Shown here piece by piece: positions 36,116 to 48,837 of a stretch of DNA of 64,000 nt (position 1 is the first letter of the stretch; the number at the start of each line of letters is the position of its first letter). Below the pieces are notes generated by a model, which did no database searches, was not told where the DNA came from, and saw nothing but the letters and a program-made list of their open reading frames with translations. A program made the translations under genes and the position numbers. The stretch spans positions 44,712,456 to 44,776,455 of the forward strand of contig NC_051070.1 of NCBI RefSeq assembly GCF_004664715.2, written 5' to 3'. The stretch comes from Peromyscus leucopus (lineage: Eukaryota > Chordata > Mammalia > Rodentia > Cricetidae).

Positions 36116-36270
36116 CTGAGTGGGCGGCGTGGGGAGGCGGCGGCGGTGGCGTCTCCGGCCGGGGCGGGCGAGGGAGGCGCCGCTGCGCTGCGCTGCGGCT
36201 CGCGCCACCGGGCGTTGCGGGCCGTGACGGGCGGGTGACATGCCCCGGAGCTGAGCGGCTGCGCCTCCGG
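36116..36270 (+). other. AKAP11: AKAP11 exon 1 (non-coding; 5' end approximate)
   Basis: The 3' end is set by the donor CCTCCGG|gtgagc at 36270/36271. The start is inferred to lie just downstream of the twin TCTCGCGAGA elements and could be off by tens of bases. The exon carries a short upstream ORF at 36240-36254. Confidence 0.6.
36240..36254 (+). CDS. Four-codon upstream ORF in AKAP11 5'UTR
   Basis: ATG is followed by three codons (encoding M-P-R-S) and TGA, 16 bases before the first splice donor. The start has G at -3, a moderate Kozak context. It would be translated only if transcription begins upstream of 36240. If used, it would allow reinitiation at the main start because it is so short. 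Confidence 0.35.
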   Translation: MPRS

Positions 36271-39200
36271 GTGAGCGGGGCGGGGAGCTGGGGAGTCCAC
36301 GGGCCGGGTCCCGACGGCGGGGGGCCGGCCGGCCGGGCGCTGTGGCCTCGCTGCTGCGTTGGGGGCGCGGGCGGGAGGAGGACGGTGCACTTTGTCCGCA
36401 GCCGCAGCATCCTTCCCTGTCCAGCGCCGGAGCCCGGCTCCCCGCGCTGCCCCAGACCTCAGGCGCCGCTGTTTGCATCGCTGTCAACGTCGCCCCCCCA
36501 GGCTGGCCGAGCCACCGACCTGCGTTGTCAGATAGAAAATGGTCTGTGGCTAAGAAGAAGCCCACAGTGACAGTCTAACCCCCTGGTCTGGCTTGGTGAC
36601 AGTCCGTTCACTCTGCCTACCCTCTTAAAAAAAAAAAAAAAAACCTATTCGTTGGAGGTGGCTTAGGCTTTAGGCAATTAAGGCATTTCGTGGTGAGCAA
36701 TACTGCTGAGACACATCGTTGATGGCCTTGGCGCATACTGGAATTAATATTCGCAGTTCTTTTTAGCTTTGCGATTATTCAGTTGCTTCTAAAACGCTTG
36801 TTTCCTTTCCGTCTTCCCACCTTGTTAGCAGTGTTATTGATGTTGATACTCAAATTTGCTCCGTATGAAAATACTTAGAACATAGAATATTCAGGAAAGA
36901 TGGAGTATTTATTTATGCAAAGATGATTTCTTTAAATGTCTATGCTTTTTTTTTTTTTTTTTTTGTAAATGGCAGCCCAGTGCCTGCTATGACTGATGTC
37001 ATTTCAAATAGTGCCACCTAATCTTTCAAAATACATGAACACTTTCCAAGGAATATTCTGGTTATTCATACTTAATGTGTTCTTCAGGAAGAACTGTGAA
37101 CCATGGGTCGACAGTGACTTGAACAATTAGTTCTGCTGTCAGTAACTGACTTAGGAGAGAGAAAGGGATGTTGGGGACTTGGGGAAGAAGTGGGTTCCCA
37201 AGCCGAGCTGTGACTGATGTAGATAGCGACAATACTGCTCAACTGATCTGCTCAGTTGATCTGAAAAGGAATTGGCAGTGTACTCCATGGCCAGTGGTTT
37301 TTCTCAGTTGTATATGCATACTGTAGTCAAAGCCCCAGAACTACAATGAGAGATTTTCTAGCCTGTTCTAGCCTCTGCATTCCAGGGCTAAGTCTAGAAG
37401 CAGAAGAAGTCCTCTGGGAGCGATGATGGTACTTTTTTTAATTTTTACTTTAATTCCAAAGATTGAGTGTCTGGGAAAGGAACTCCACCAATTCAAATCA
37501 TAATGTAGCCGGTTGTTTAAAGGGAAATTTCCAGTTACAACTAGGGAAATTTTAGCCATACACAAAGATTTGAAAAACTTAGGTGAATGGGCAAAGGTGA
37601 TAACAAAAGTTCTCTCCCACTCATCTGGGCAAAGAGAAAAACTATTTGTTGCTAGTCTTTCTAACTTTATGGCCAGGGTTTCAAACTTTTAGGGCAATGG
37701 TTGCTTTGTCTTGTGTTTGAAAGCAGTTGGAGTAACTTTGGATGGAGTAATTACTTATGTAAACTGTTTTTTGTTTTTCTTTCTATGAAGTGGCCCCAGT
37801 AGTAAAGAAAATTCAAGCACTCTGAGAGACAGCGTTGAGACAGGTTAAGACACTAGCTTGAGTATTAATTGAGGGCATCCAGACTGGCACTGTTGGCACA
37901 GGGGGAAACGTGCTTTACAATTTTAAAAGCAAATGGGGCAGATCCATATATTTTCTTTTTTCTGCTCATCTTTACAGAAAGAAATTAATTGAAAAGAACT
38001 TCGTGGAATTAAGCATTTGGAATAGCTGGATTATTGACGGACTTGACAGAAGGAGGAAACTGAGCAATTTTGTGCTAGCCACTGCTTACACAGCATTTTT
38101 CCTTTGACCTTCCTTAATGGCTTGAGGACTATTGGGCTGCAAGAATCAAAAAGCCATTTGAATTAGCTTACTTGTAAAAGGCACTTGTCATACTGTTGGA
38201 GCATTGCCTCTAGGGCCCAGCTTGTGATTCCAGTTCAGTGGCCTGGGGACCAGAAAGTCTTCAGGTTGAAACTCACCGAGTTTTCTCTTAGTTCTCTGCT
38301 TACTACTAGTTGCGTGTTCTATTCCGTTTAAATACCTACGGTCCTTCTCTTGAAGCCTCTTGCTTTGCCAGAGTGTCCATAGCACACCCACCTTTGACTT
38401 TGCATCATGGCTTCTAACAGACCTCTTTCAAGTCTCAGTTCCAAATGTCTATAGAGAGTGAATGTTGTGGTCACCAGTTTTCCACTTCCAGCCAAGTTGG
38501 TTGTGGGTTTGGGTAGGAAGACGAGGGTAGGTGGGGAGCTATAGGTGTGCCTGGTAGTTTTTAGGACTTCCAACTTTTCAGACTGCTCCAGCAAGGTCTT
38601 TAGGACAGGGAAGGCCTATAGACCAGGAGGAAATGGTAGGTCCCTTGGTGTACTGTAGTATCTTGAGTTCTTCCCCAAGCACTGCATTGCACTTGGTCTC
38701 AGCTAGGTAGAGATTCAGTGGTCCTTTTTTCAGGACAGATTGTGCTAGTTTGTAAGGTTTGACAGGTTAACACTTTGCATGATGGGCATAATGATAATAT
38801 GAGAATTGTGGATTCGTGTGTATAAACCTATTAATTTCTTTCTAGATGGCAAATGGTAGGTATGTTGCAGAAGTATGAAGGCTAGTGTCTGTTGCTGACT
38901 GATTGGGCTTCTGGAGTATTCAGATATGAGAGTAACCATTTTCCTCCTCAGTCTTAGAACATATTTAGAACTATTTTTTAAAATGGTTTTTAAGAAATAG
39001 TCTGTGTTTTAGATTCCACACAGTTGTGGTTCCCCCCTGCCCCCCTCCTTTTTACCTGCCCAGAACCATTGATGGTGATTATTCCTTTACATTCTTGGTT
39101 AATCTTACATTCTCTCCTAATCTCTTGATGAGCTTGAAACTCCGGATATATGGATGACTCTTAGCGTAATGTTTCCAGGTTTGATTTTAACTAAACCTGT

Positions 39201-39504
39201 GTTATTTGCTTTTTGGATAGTGCCATACTGTTGTAAAGCACCATGTTCTGCTTTTCTAAGCTGGAAACCTTAACTTTGTATTTCACACTCTTTATTCTTA
39301 ATTATTCCTTATACATCCTATCAGTGAATAGCCTCTGTGCAGGCTTATGGGGTTTCTATGAGCCAAGCACCACACCTTTTGCAGAACACATCTATTCACA
39401 TATTTTTGCTCCTGGCAGCCTGGGGCAGAGTCTTACTTTATCGGTGCTTTTCAGTAACATACTGTTAAGAGTCCAGAAGTTGCAGGTACCCCGATAAAGA
39501 GAAA

Positions 39505-39702
39505 TTTGTTCTCCAGGTTAAAATTCTAACATGCTTTTGTTTAGAAATAATCTTGTAGAGGGTTATGTATAACACTACGAACATGACTTTATGGTCATGA
39601 CAGTATGTTCTCCAGTTAAAAATCTAACATGCTTTTGTGTAGAAATAATCTTGAGAAGGTTATGTATAATATTAAGAACATGACTTTATGGTCCTGACAA
39701 TA
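39505..39702. repeat. Diverged 99-bp tandem duplication
   Basis: Two adjacent units (39505-39603 and 39604-39702) share 'ctaacatgcttttgt', 'tagaaataatcttg', 'ggttatgtataa' and 'gaacatgactttatggtc'. They differ by roughly a tenth of positions. Confidence 0.85.
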
Positions 39703-41829
39703 TGGTCACATTGACAGCAACATTTAAGGTTTTAGTTTGTATATTTCTTTTTGAAGTTGTATTTACAGTTGCTGTAGAGGGAGTTTGAAATCATTAGCAA
39801 ACAGTTCATACTTAGTATCTGTCAATGAGGCCCATGTTGATACTTGAAATACCAATGACTGGCTGGGCTCAGACATACTTTAGAAGAGAGGCCAAACCTG
39901 GAATGTGGTTGAAAGACCAGTGACATTTTTCTATGGCTGTTTAAGAAAACAAATATGAGTGAACTTCAGACAGTTCTTGCCTAGGTGACCCTGCTCTTTA
40001 CTGGATGATGTCACTTGTTAGCACATGTCCCTCAATCTCATGTGCTTGAAATTTCCCTTCACCTTACAGTTTGTTCAGTTCAGTACAGAAAGGTTTTGTT
40101 TTTGATAAGACCTTTGAGGGATGTGGAGAGATAACCAAGGCCGGGCCTTGGATTGTAAGTGAACTCTTGAGCGCAAGGTTTTCTGCTGTTGTATCTTAGC
40201 CACTGTTACTTAGACACTTCAGGAATGGCAGTTGAATGTTGCTGGTACTTAGAGTTAACCCAGGGCCTAGACTTGTGTGCATTTAATTGTAATACCGAGT
40301 ACCAAGTTAGTGCTATAGTTAGCTTTGCTCTACCAGGTCCGAGTGATGACTTTTGTAGAGTTGATTTTCACAGTGGGGTAGGTACTGCTAGCATCCAGGG
40401 GACAACAGATGCACCCTTAAACAAAGACTGGCCTGACCAAAGTGCTAGGAATGAGAACCTTTTGGAGGCAAGAACGAAATGTATCTTGTACAATGGAAGA
40501 ATGGGTTGACTTAGGAATACAATGTAAAAAGCCAGAAACTGTCAGAAAGCAAGTGTCTTAGTCATTGTTAGGAATGCTCATTCTTCTTAATATAACTGGC
40601 TATTGTTTTGGAAGGCAGTTAGGATAGCTGTGGTATTTTTAGATTTAGTAAGTCAAGCTGCAGGTCTGTACCCGAGGGAGAAGCCAACATTTTCACCCTG
40701 CCTTGCTGTACATACTATTGTCACAGTTCACTGTGAGGGTGAGCCTTAGCCTCTGTCTCCACCATGAGAGGATGGCATCAACCAGTATCCCACTGCTCAT
40801 TATTAGTGTTAATTCTGTTTGTGTCCTAGTGGTCACTGTGGGGTTTTTAGCTTTAGCTCAGCACAGCCTTCTCACAATACCATTTCATACATAATGTAGA
40901 CATCTAATGACTGATTTTTCACTGCTTACCCACCAAATCTTTTGTTCTCTTTGTCGTGCATTTCACTTCTGTGTCTAATCAATTGCTGTTTTTTAAAATT
41001 TTTTAAAAGCGGCTATGAACTGAGGAAATATTCTTCTATCAGCAGCGTGTTATCGTTTCAGGCATTCATTGTTACTTCGGTAGGTCCAGGTTCTGTCTGT
41101 TACTGTTTTTGTTTGCCTGAAGAATTTCTTTTCATAGTTATTCTCATATGATCAGCTTGGGATGGATCCCCACAGCTCTGATAAGTGACAAGAACTTGAT
41201 TTTGTCTTAATTTTTGAAAGATATTTTTTATCATGTGTGGCTGTTAACACTTTTCCCTCTGAGTTGTCAGTGCTGATGATCACGGCCCGGCTTCAGGCTG
41301 CCTCTGTGTCAGGTCCGCTGTCCTCACTCTGCACTGGGGCTCGCTCTTCCTGATGGCGGGCAAGATTTTCTTTTGTTTCTAGCAATTTGGTCGTGTTTCA
41401 CTTTTGGATTTTTTTTTTTTTTTTTTTTTTTTTTGGACCTATCACTGATTTCATCAAATTTGGTACATTCTGGACCAGTTCTGGATCATTTTGCCTTCCT
41501 TTTTTTGGTTCTGTCTCCTAACTGACTTTTGAGTTGCCAAGTACCTATATATATATTAATTATTATATATATAATACTGCATATATATTAATATATATTA
41601 ATGCTTAATAAGTTCTGATGTTGTGGGATTGCCTGTTTTTAAATTCCTGTGTTTTGCCTTGATAGTTTGTATTATATTATCTACAATTTTACTTCAGTGT
41701 TCAATCTGCTGTTACTGCATCTAGCATGTTTTTCATTTTAAAAATACTTCCCTTGTTTTTATTAATACAGGACTTATACATAGTATCAGAACAGTTTTGT
41801 CCATGAATATAATGTGTTAATCATATTCA

Positions 41830-43440
41830 CCCCCATTACCTTATTGTGTCTTCCTCCTCCTCTTGGCAGCTCCTTTCCTCTTTCTAACTAGTCTCTTTCT
41901 ACTTTGATATTTTTTTTTTGGTGACCCAGTGAGTCTCAGTAGGATTGCTTAAATAATGTAGGTGAGGGGTTATTTTCAGGAGCATAGCACCTCACTAGGG
42001 CTATACCACTAAAGGAAATCTCTTTCCCTTAGTACCCATTAACTGTTTGTAGATGGTTGGTAGTGGTGGTGGGACATCTCATGGGGCTGTACTCCACAGT
42101 TACTTTCAACTACCTTTAAATCCAGACAGATGTTAATAGGCCCAGTCTTGTATGGGTCTTGTATAGGTGATTGCAGCTGTTTTGAGTTCAGGTGTGCCAT
42201 GCCAAGTCATGCAGGGAATACAACATTCCACCCTATCCCCATTCTGTGATTTTCTTTGAATTAGATGGACAATGCAGGTCTCCTGAGCCTTGACTGGTCA
42301 TTTATTCTCATCACTGGCTGTGTTTTAGTCTGTATTTACCACTGCCCATTGCAAAAAGAACTGGTCTAATCAAAGTTGACAGCAGCATTGATCTATGGAG
42401 CTAAACAGTAATTTAGAAGATAATTTGGTGGGCATTTGTCATTCAGTAAAGCTACAGCTGTAGTTACCTCACTAGGGCCTGTGACCTCCCAGCCATGGGG
42501 GCCTTTTACCAGTTTGCAGTACTAGATGTGAACGCCCTCTTGTTCTAATTAGAAAGCCATTGGTTACTCCCATAGTTTCCCCTATTTCCATCAGTGGGCA
42601 CATCTTACCTGGCAAGTTAGTAATATACAGATGAATAAGCCTGTTGATGACAGTCTACCCCCAGCAACCTGCATAGCACTTTCCAGCACTATGAGGGCTA
42701 CCCAGCAGGGAGAAAGCTGTGGTTGTTTGTTTTTGCTCTTTTTGGGGGGCCTGCACCCAGCTCCCAAATAAATCACACACGGAGGCTTATTCTTAATTAT
42801 GAACATGTAGCCTTAGCTTGGCTTAGTTTCTAGCCAGCTTTTCTTAAATTATCCCATCTACCTTTTGCCTCTGGGCTTTTCCAGTTCTCTAACTTCTGTA
42901 AACTTTACTATTACTATTGTGGCTTGCTGTGGAGCTGGGTGGCTGGTCCCTGATATCCTCCTCCTCTGGCTCTTCAATTTTTTTTTCACTCCTCCATCTC
43001 TTTTTTTTCTCCTCTCAGATTTCTTCTTCTATACATTCTTTCTGCCTGCCAACCCCGCCTGTCTCTCTCTCCTGCCTTACTATTGGCTGTTCAGCTCTCT
43101 ATTAGCCCATCAGGTGTTTTAGATAGGCACAGTAACACAGCTTCACAGAGTCAAACAAATGCAACATAAACAAAAGTAACACACCTTAAAATAATATTCC
43201 CCAACAGGAAGCGTCTATGTCAGTTCCTGTGATCAGACCATGTGGTGTCTTCAGTAATAGGCTCTTCTGTCTAGTTCTGGTGGACAGCCACTGGAGGTGG
43301 CAGTTGCCTGTATTGTTTTGGGGGCCTTAGGGACTTCCCTGACTAACAGCCCATAAGGAGGGATCCCACCCCTGGCACTGGACTTTTAATAACCTGTGCA
43401 GGCTGCCTCTTCATACTTAGTTGTTTTTTTGTAAGTTGGC
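41830..43440 (-). mobile_element. L1 3'UTR remnant, antisense, split by a solo LTR
   Basis: It is homologous to the 15.1-17.6 kb remnants, sharing landmarks such as 'gcatagcactttccagcact' and 'gtggtgtcttcagtaatagg'. It is interrupted by the LTR at 42718-43206. Outer limits are approximate. Confidence 0.6.
42718..43206 (-). mobile_element. Solo ERV2-type LTR with 6-bp target duplication
   Basis: On the minus strand it begins TGTTGGGGAATATTATTTTA and ends AACCACA, 489 bp long. GAAAGC (42712-42717) and GGAAGC (43207-43212) flank it, one mismatch. Removing it restores the L1 3'UTR. Confidence 0.85.
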
Positions 43441-43633
43441 TCACCAAGTGGTGATTAGGCATGTGTATGGCTTTTCATAATCCTTGGTTTTTGTTGATCC
43501 TTCACCTCCCCAGCCCCTCCTACCTGCATAATCTACCCACCTGCAGGATTCCCCTTCTTGCATTCTTAGAAGTTCTGTTTTAGTCTTCGGAGCTTGTGTT
43601 TCTTCCTTTATCACGATCCTGTTTTCTTCAACA

Positions 43634-44180
43634 TTAGATGTATGGAGCACAGTGTATTAGTCACCCTTAGATGTATGGAGCAGTGTATTGGTCAGTAGAG
43701 GAGCAGAACTGATTGGATGTATTTATGTATAGTAAAGGGACTTTATTAGAGTAACTTACATGCTGTGGACTAGCTAGTCCAACAGTGGCTGTCCTAACAG
43801 AAAGGCTCAAAATCTGGTAGTTGTTCAGTCTACGATGCCCAGTGTCTTGGCTAGTCTTCTGTCTATGCTGGAATCCTCAAGAATTAGGTTCTCAATACCA
43901 GTGAGGAAATACCTCAGCAGCAGGATGGACGAACTTGCGAGTGAGAGTGTGGTCAAGCAGACAAAAAGCCAAAGCTCCCTTCTTCCGTGTCCTTTTATGT
44001 AGGCTGCGATTAGAAGGTGTGGCCCAGATTTAGGGTGGGTCTTCTGACCTCACATGATCTGGATTTAAGGTGAGTCTTCTCGCCTCGAATGATCCAAACA
44101 AGAGAACCCCTCACAGGTGTGGCCAGCTGCTTGGGTTTGCATTGATTCCAGATGACAACTAAGATCAGCCATCACACACC
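43634..44180. mobile_element. Old rodent LTR-like repeat preceded by a 33-bp duplication
   Basis: 'ttagatgtatggagca' occurs at 43634 and again at 43667. The following sequence ('gaggagcagaactgattgga', 'ctagtccaacagtggctgtc') resembles an old rodent-specific medium-reiteration repeat. Class and strand are uncertain. Confidence 0.45.
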
Positions 44181-45324
44181 ATTACACTGTGGTTTCACAA
44201 TGTCTTTCTGCTTGAATTCTCAGCTCTGTTAGTTTTTCAGTGTATCACTTCTAGGTCTGCACTTGACTTGTTGCCTTTTTTCCCTCCCAGTTAGGGACAG
44301 ATTTTCCTCCTTTGTATGCTCATCTTTTATTGCTGCCCATAGTTGAGTTTTTTGTTATTGCCTGCTTGGTGTGCACTTTTCCAGAGAGCTGGCTGTGGTT
44401 GGAGTACAGTTAGATTATTTGGACTCCATGGGGTTGTTTTGTTAGTGGTGATGATTGGATTCCCTAGGTGGGAACTATCTGTTCCTGATGGGTCACAATA
44501 AGGACTTCTTTTCCCTACTCTGCTTAGTGAGAGTGTCAACTGTTCCAAGCCCTGTCATTGCATTCTCCTTTAATACTCTGACCTATTGTATGAATGAGCT
44601 TTGTCTCCAAAACTCACTGTGACTGCCAGACTGCCTGGCTTTGCTGTCCTGTGTTGTGACCTGGAAGTAGCTGGCAGGCAATGTTTCCTTTCTGAGGTAT
44701 CAGTCACACCCTGCATTGCTGTTGGCTGATGTTTGAAAACCAGTGTTTCCTATGTATGTTGTACTGTTTTGTTGTAGTCCAGTGGAAAGTTAATTTTTAA
44801 CACTTGGCCATTTGGTATGTGTTAAAATATATTTTGAGAGTCTTGCCTAGACCAGCGTTGACCTTCTTAGTCCTGTCTCAGCCCTGAACCTAAGATTACA
44901 TGTGTGTGCAATCATAAGCTTACTTTCTATTTAGCAAGTGTTTGAATCCTGCCATGCTCAAATACAAATTTGAGCTCCTCGAGCTCACAAAAGAGATGTG
45001 TGCAAACAGTGGCACCTGAAAATTAAGGGACAAACCACTTGGAAAGCATAAAGGAGATGTTAGATGTTGGGAAGGGGGACAGGGAAAGATGAGAGAGGAG
45101 TCAAACTTTCCTCAGAGATCCTTGAAGATGTATGAAGAGTGAGTGTAGGTTAGCTAAATGAGTAGTTTTAGAGCATAACACCAGGAATTGGTAATTTAGG
45201 AGCTGTGATCACCAGTATGTTTTGAGGGAATTTGTGGTTCACTATATGGTGTTGATTTGTTGGCTTTTAATGAAATAGAATGGAGAGTGTTTAGAGAAGT
45301 TTTATTCAAGTTTTAAGCATACTT
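44181..45324. other. AKAP11 intron 1, single-copy part
   Basis: No exon-like or repeat signal could be supported. Confidence 0.4.
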
Positions 45325-45447
45325 TTTATCCTTGGAGACAGGATTTCTCTGTGTAGTCCTGTCTGTCCCAGAGCTCCTTCTATAGACCAGGGTGGCTTCT
45401 CTGTATTGGAGTGCTGGGATCAAAGGTGTGCACCTCCACACCTGGCT
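45325..45447 (-). repeat. B1 SINE, diverged
   Basis: It reads 'gacaggatttctctgtgtag' followed by 'gtgctgggatcaaaggtgtg', the reverse complement of B1. Confidence 0.85.
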
Positions 45448-45478
45448 TAAACACACTTATTTTTATAGTAACTATACT

Positions 45479-45934
45479 TGGCTTAGTATAGTTTTGTGTT
45501 GCTGTAACAAAATACTTGAGGTGAGCTATTTTCTAGAGAGAATAGATTTATTTAGCTTGAAGATTTACAGACTCAAAGTCCCAGATTGAGCAGCTCCAAC
45601 TTTTCAGCCTCTAGTCCGGGCTTTCTAGATAAATCACAACATAGTAGATAACACCATGGCCCGAGTGTGTGTGTAGAAGAAGAGATTGAATGGTGGGACT
45701 GGAAGCCAGAGAGCTGGAAGGAGCTGCTTTAGACCAGCTCATGGAGTGCTTAATCTAGTCGCATGGGAGCTAGAACTGCCATGGAGCAACAGTAATTTAT
45801 TTGTGAAGGCTGTGCCTCCAGGGCCTAGAGATCCCCAGAGTCACACCTCTTCAGTGTGCCACTGTCTCTACCATACTGATGACCAGCTCTCTAGGATGTA
45901 AGCCTCAGGGGCAGGCCATATCCAAACCCTAGCA
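45479..45934 (-). mobile_element. MaLR-type LTR
   Basis: On the minus strand it begins TGCTAGGGTTTGGATATGGC and ends with the 'acagcaacacaaaac' MaLR-like terminus. Confidence 0.6.
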
Positions 45935-48520
45935 GAGATGCTTAATTGTAAATGTCTAGTAGAGCATTTAGATAAGAGGAATTGAAACTAAAGCATAGGA
46001 CTGAAGTGAAACTCTACATTAGGAACTTCATTGTGTGGTTCAAACCACAGGTAATGTACCTTCGGAAAACTAAATAGGAAGAAAACGTGAGGACAAACAA
46101 GGATTAAGGAAAAAATAGTATTGATGAAACTGGATCTTCTAAGTATGTGGCTTTAGAAATAATCTGATTTATAGGTTGTGATTTGAGAGCTAGTACGGAG
46201 GGTGAGTCATGGTTGCAATTACTGTTGGGAAGGTGTTTTATGCCTGAGTCCTCTGATTATAAAAAAGGTCAAGTTATAGATGGTGTTGAGTTGAACAGTT
46301 CTTAAGCTAGAGGTGAGGTAAGAAGGCTTGGGAAGTTGTGTTTTTTTTAATCATTAAGAATTTATGTGCATCTAGAAAAATATAAGATTATTATCCATGA
46401 TAAAACCACTATCTGTAAGGTATCTACTGTGTGTGTATTTACATTTATGCACACACAGTTACAGATTTTATACTGAATGAAATAATGCATATATGTTGGA
46501 ACTGGCCTTATTTTTCTTGATAATTTATTATCTTTCCATAAAATCAGATAGATGGCATTTTGTAACATTAAAAAAATCCTCTTTTCAAGACCTTTCCTAG
46601 GCTTGTGCAACTGCCTTTAATTTCAAGTCATTTGCAGCATTCTGAAATCTGCTTCTTCACTCATGTGTATTATTCAACCCCACCATTTCCCACAGCTGGG
46701 TAATAAGTGACTTTCTTTAAATGAAGGAACTTATAGATTACTTTTAGTTTTTTCTTTGGTTCACTGACTAGTCTTGCACTATTTTGTGAATTTTGCGGAA
46801 GCAGGTATGCAGGGAGGTTTTGAGAGGTGAAGTCACAGAGTCAGAGGTGTGTATATTTATTCAGCACTCTGCATCTATCTCTGTTCCGTGTTTTATAGTT
46901 GTTTCTCTGATTGTTTTTATGTCTCTTTATGAATTTTATGACTTTTTTCTTCTAAATATGTATGTACAGTTGTTTATTAAATCTGTTTTTCCTGATGCAC
47001 GCTGCTTTTGTGCCGTTCTTCACGAGATTTACTTTATTAGCAGTGCTGTTTTTTTTTTTTTCCTGTTTCTCGGCTGAGCTCTAGCCACTCCACTTCCAGC
47101 TATTTGCTTTCTGCTTGGCTTGTCTCTCATCACGTCTCTATCATATCAACTAAGTTCCCTCTTATTTCTTTACTATCCTCTGATTCCTTGCTTAGAATTC
47201 TTCTCTCTTCATCCAGAAGAGGGCATAAGCAGGTGTCGGGTGTGAAGATTGTTATGACAGTTTTTATGTTTGGTCTTGTGCAGCTGTAAACTAGAGTAAC
47301 CCTCCCTTGCTGTTTTTCTTTGTCTTCCACCTGTCTTTGCATTTCCAAAGGTCTTTTGTTTGTTTGTTTGTTTTCCTCAGAACAGTGCCATGTAATTCCA
47401 TATTGATTCTCTTTTACATTGCACAGGTAGTCTTTTGGTAGGTATGTGAATTAAGTTAAATACAAAGTGGCATGTTTCTGTGCTCCCTGCCATGATGGTA
47501 ATGGACTAAATCTCTGAAACTGTAAGCAAGCCCTCAATGGAATGCTTTCTTTTATAACAGTGGTCATGGTGTCTCTTCACAGCAATAAGACAGTGTCTAA
47601 GAGAGATGATGTGTGACATACACTCACACCTCAGTTTTATCTCTGTAGTAAAAGTATAGAAATAGAAGATGAAATTAGAACTTTATTAAAATTTAGTCTT
47701 TTTAGAATCTGGGGAGGAACTAGAATGAAGTTATGCTGAAGTGAATGACTTAGAAACCTCAAATAGGCATGCCTTGAAGAGATGGGCTTGATTAACTGAA
47801 GATACTGAAACTTAAGTAAGCTTTTCTTAAACGTTTATTGCTTTAATTTTTTGTTTTTTGTTATTTACAATTCAGTTCTTAGCTTCTACCCTTTACTGTA
47901 ATCCAGCATTTCCCCATGAGTCTTTGAATCCTATAGGACCATTGTTTTCTCACTGTCCTTAGTGTGTGACACAAGTAGGCCTTAAATGACTGGACAGGAT
48001 TCTACACTCAGATGCAGCATTGACTGGCTGCTTGTTGTTCTTAGTTGGCTGAAGTCCCCAAAAGTTTTTATGAAAGCATCATTAAAAAGTTCCGTATTAG
48101 GTTTAGAGATTTGTGGGTGAGGTGTGTAATTCTTCTAATCCTTTTCTGAACTCCAGTCATTGGTATACTCTTAAACTTCCAGATAAGGATTTCTGTTTTG
48201 TCCATTTGTAGTATAAGTACAAATTTCACATTTGCATTTGTGTAGTTTTCAAACCTTCTCTTGAAGGAATAATAATGCCTACAGCGTTTAGTGTTGCTGC
48301 AGGGATAGATGAGTGGCTTGGGCTATGAGAGGGGATTCTTTGTGACAGAGTCCAGGTTTCTAAAGATTCCCAGCAATCTTTGTTGAGATTTTGCAGTTAA
48401 GAGGGGCAGTGAGATTGAACGTAATAGCAAACTATAATTATGAGCCTAAAAGGATTTTGTAATACTTTTATATCTCATTAAGGTATCCATTTTCACCTCT
48501 TTTTATACTCCTCCCCCCAC
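45935..48520. other. AKAP11 intron 1, distal part
   Basis: Mostly single-copy AT-rich sequence. A MaLR LTR 3' fragment lies at 47474-47605 ('gccatgatggtaatggacta', 'gtcatggtgtctcttcacag'). Confidence 0.5.
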
Positions 48521-48523
48521 ATA

Positions 48524-48524
<1 letters not shown>

Positions 48525-48563
<39 letters not shown>

Positions 48564-48589
48564 GCGCGCGCATGTGTGTATATATATAT
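48525..48589. repeat. (CA)n(CG)n(TG/TA)n alternating tract
   Basis: CA repeats pass into CGCGCGCGCG and then TGTGTATATATA, an alternating purine-pyrimidine tract with Z-DNA potential. It ends about 140 bp before the start-codon exon. Confidence 0.9.
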
Positions 48590-48727
48590 GGTTGCTATAT
48601 ATAGTCTCAGTATTTTTGTTCATATTTTTCTTTAAATGCATACATTTAAAGAAATTATTTAGAAAAAATGCTTGCTTGAATCACTGATTAGTAAATAAGT
48701 TGTTTTCTTTTAATATGTCTCCTTTAG

Positions 48728-48837
48728 GTGTTTTGTGGATTTACCCTTCAGCGATTACATACTACAGTAATACCATTATGGCGGCTTTCCAGCCTTTCAG
48801 GAACAGTTACATAAAGAATAAAGCATCTGTCCGAAAA
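48728..48837 (+). CDS. AKAP11: AKAP11 start-codon exon
   Basis: Acceptor cctttag and donor AAA|gtaagt bound the exon. ATG is at 48778-48780, preceded by 50 bases of 5'UTR without any ATG. It encodes residues 1-20, beginning MAAFQPFRN and ending ASVRK. It ends in phase 0. Confidence 0.93.

Larger units (their letters stand above)
35560..36560 (+). promoter_or_regulatory. AKAP11: AKAP11 CpG-island promoter
   Basis: This is a sharp GC- and CpG-rich island in an AT-rich window and it covers the non-coding first exon. No TATA box was seen. Visible motifs are an RFX-like site (gttcccaaggcaac, 35823-35836), CCAAT (35927-35931), two CACGTG E-boxes (TCACGTGA at 35950-35957 and CACGTG at 35987-35992), and two TCTCGCGAGA elements (36085-36094 and 36106-36115). 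This is the make-up of a broad, housekeeping-type promoter. Long ORFs crossing it on both strands are GC-content artefacts. Confidence 0.85.
36271..48727 (+). other. AKAP11: AKAP11 intron 1
   Basis: The intron runs from donor gtgagc to acceptor cctttag. About 36571-41800 is largely single-copy, with T-runs (36946-36964, 41409-41434) and a 99-bp tandem duplication (39505-39702). The middle holds an L1 3'UTR/LTR nest and MaLR remnants. A second non-coding 5'UTR exon may exist within it, but I cannot identify one from sequence alone. Confidence 0.6.

Noticed and set aside
35720..36578. Long overlapping ORFs (146-198 residues) on both strands across the GC-rich region
   Set aside because: They overlap in several frames, are rich in R, P, A and G, and follow from CpG-island composition, which lacks stop codons. 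No domain is recognisable.
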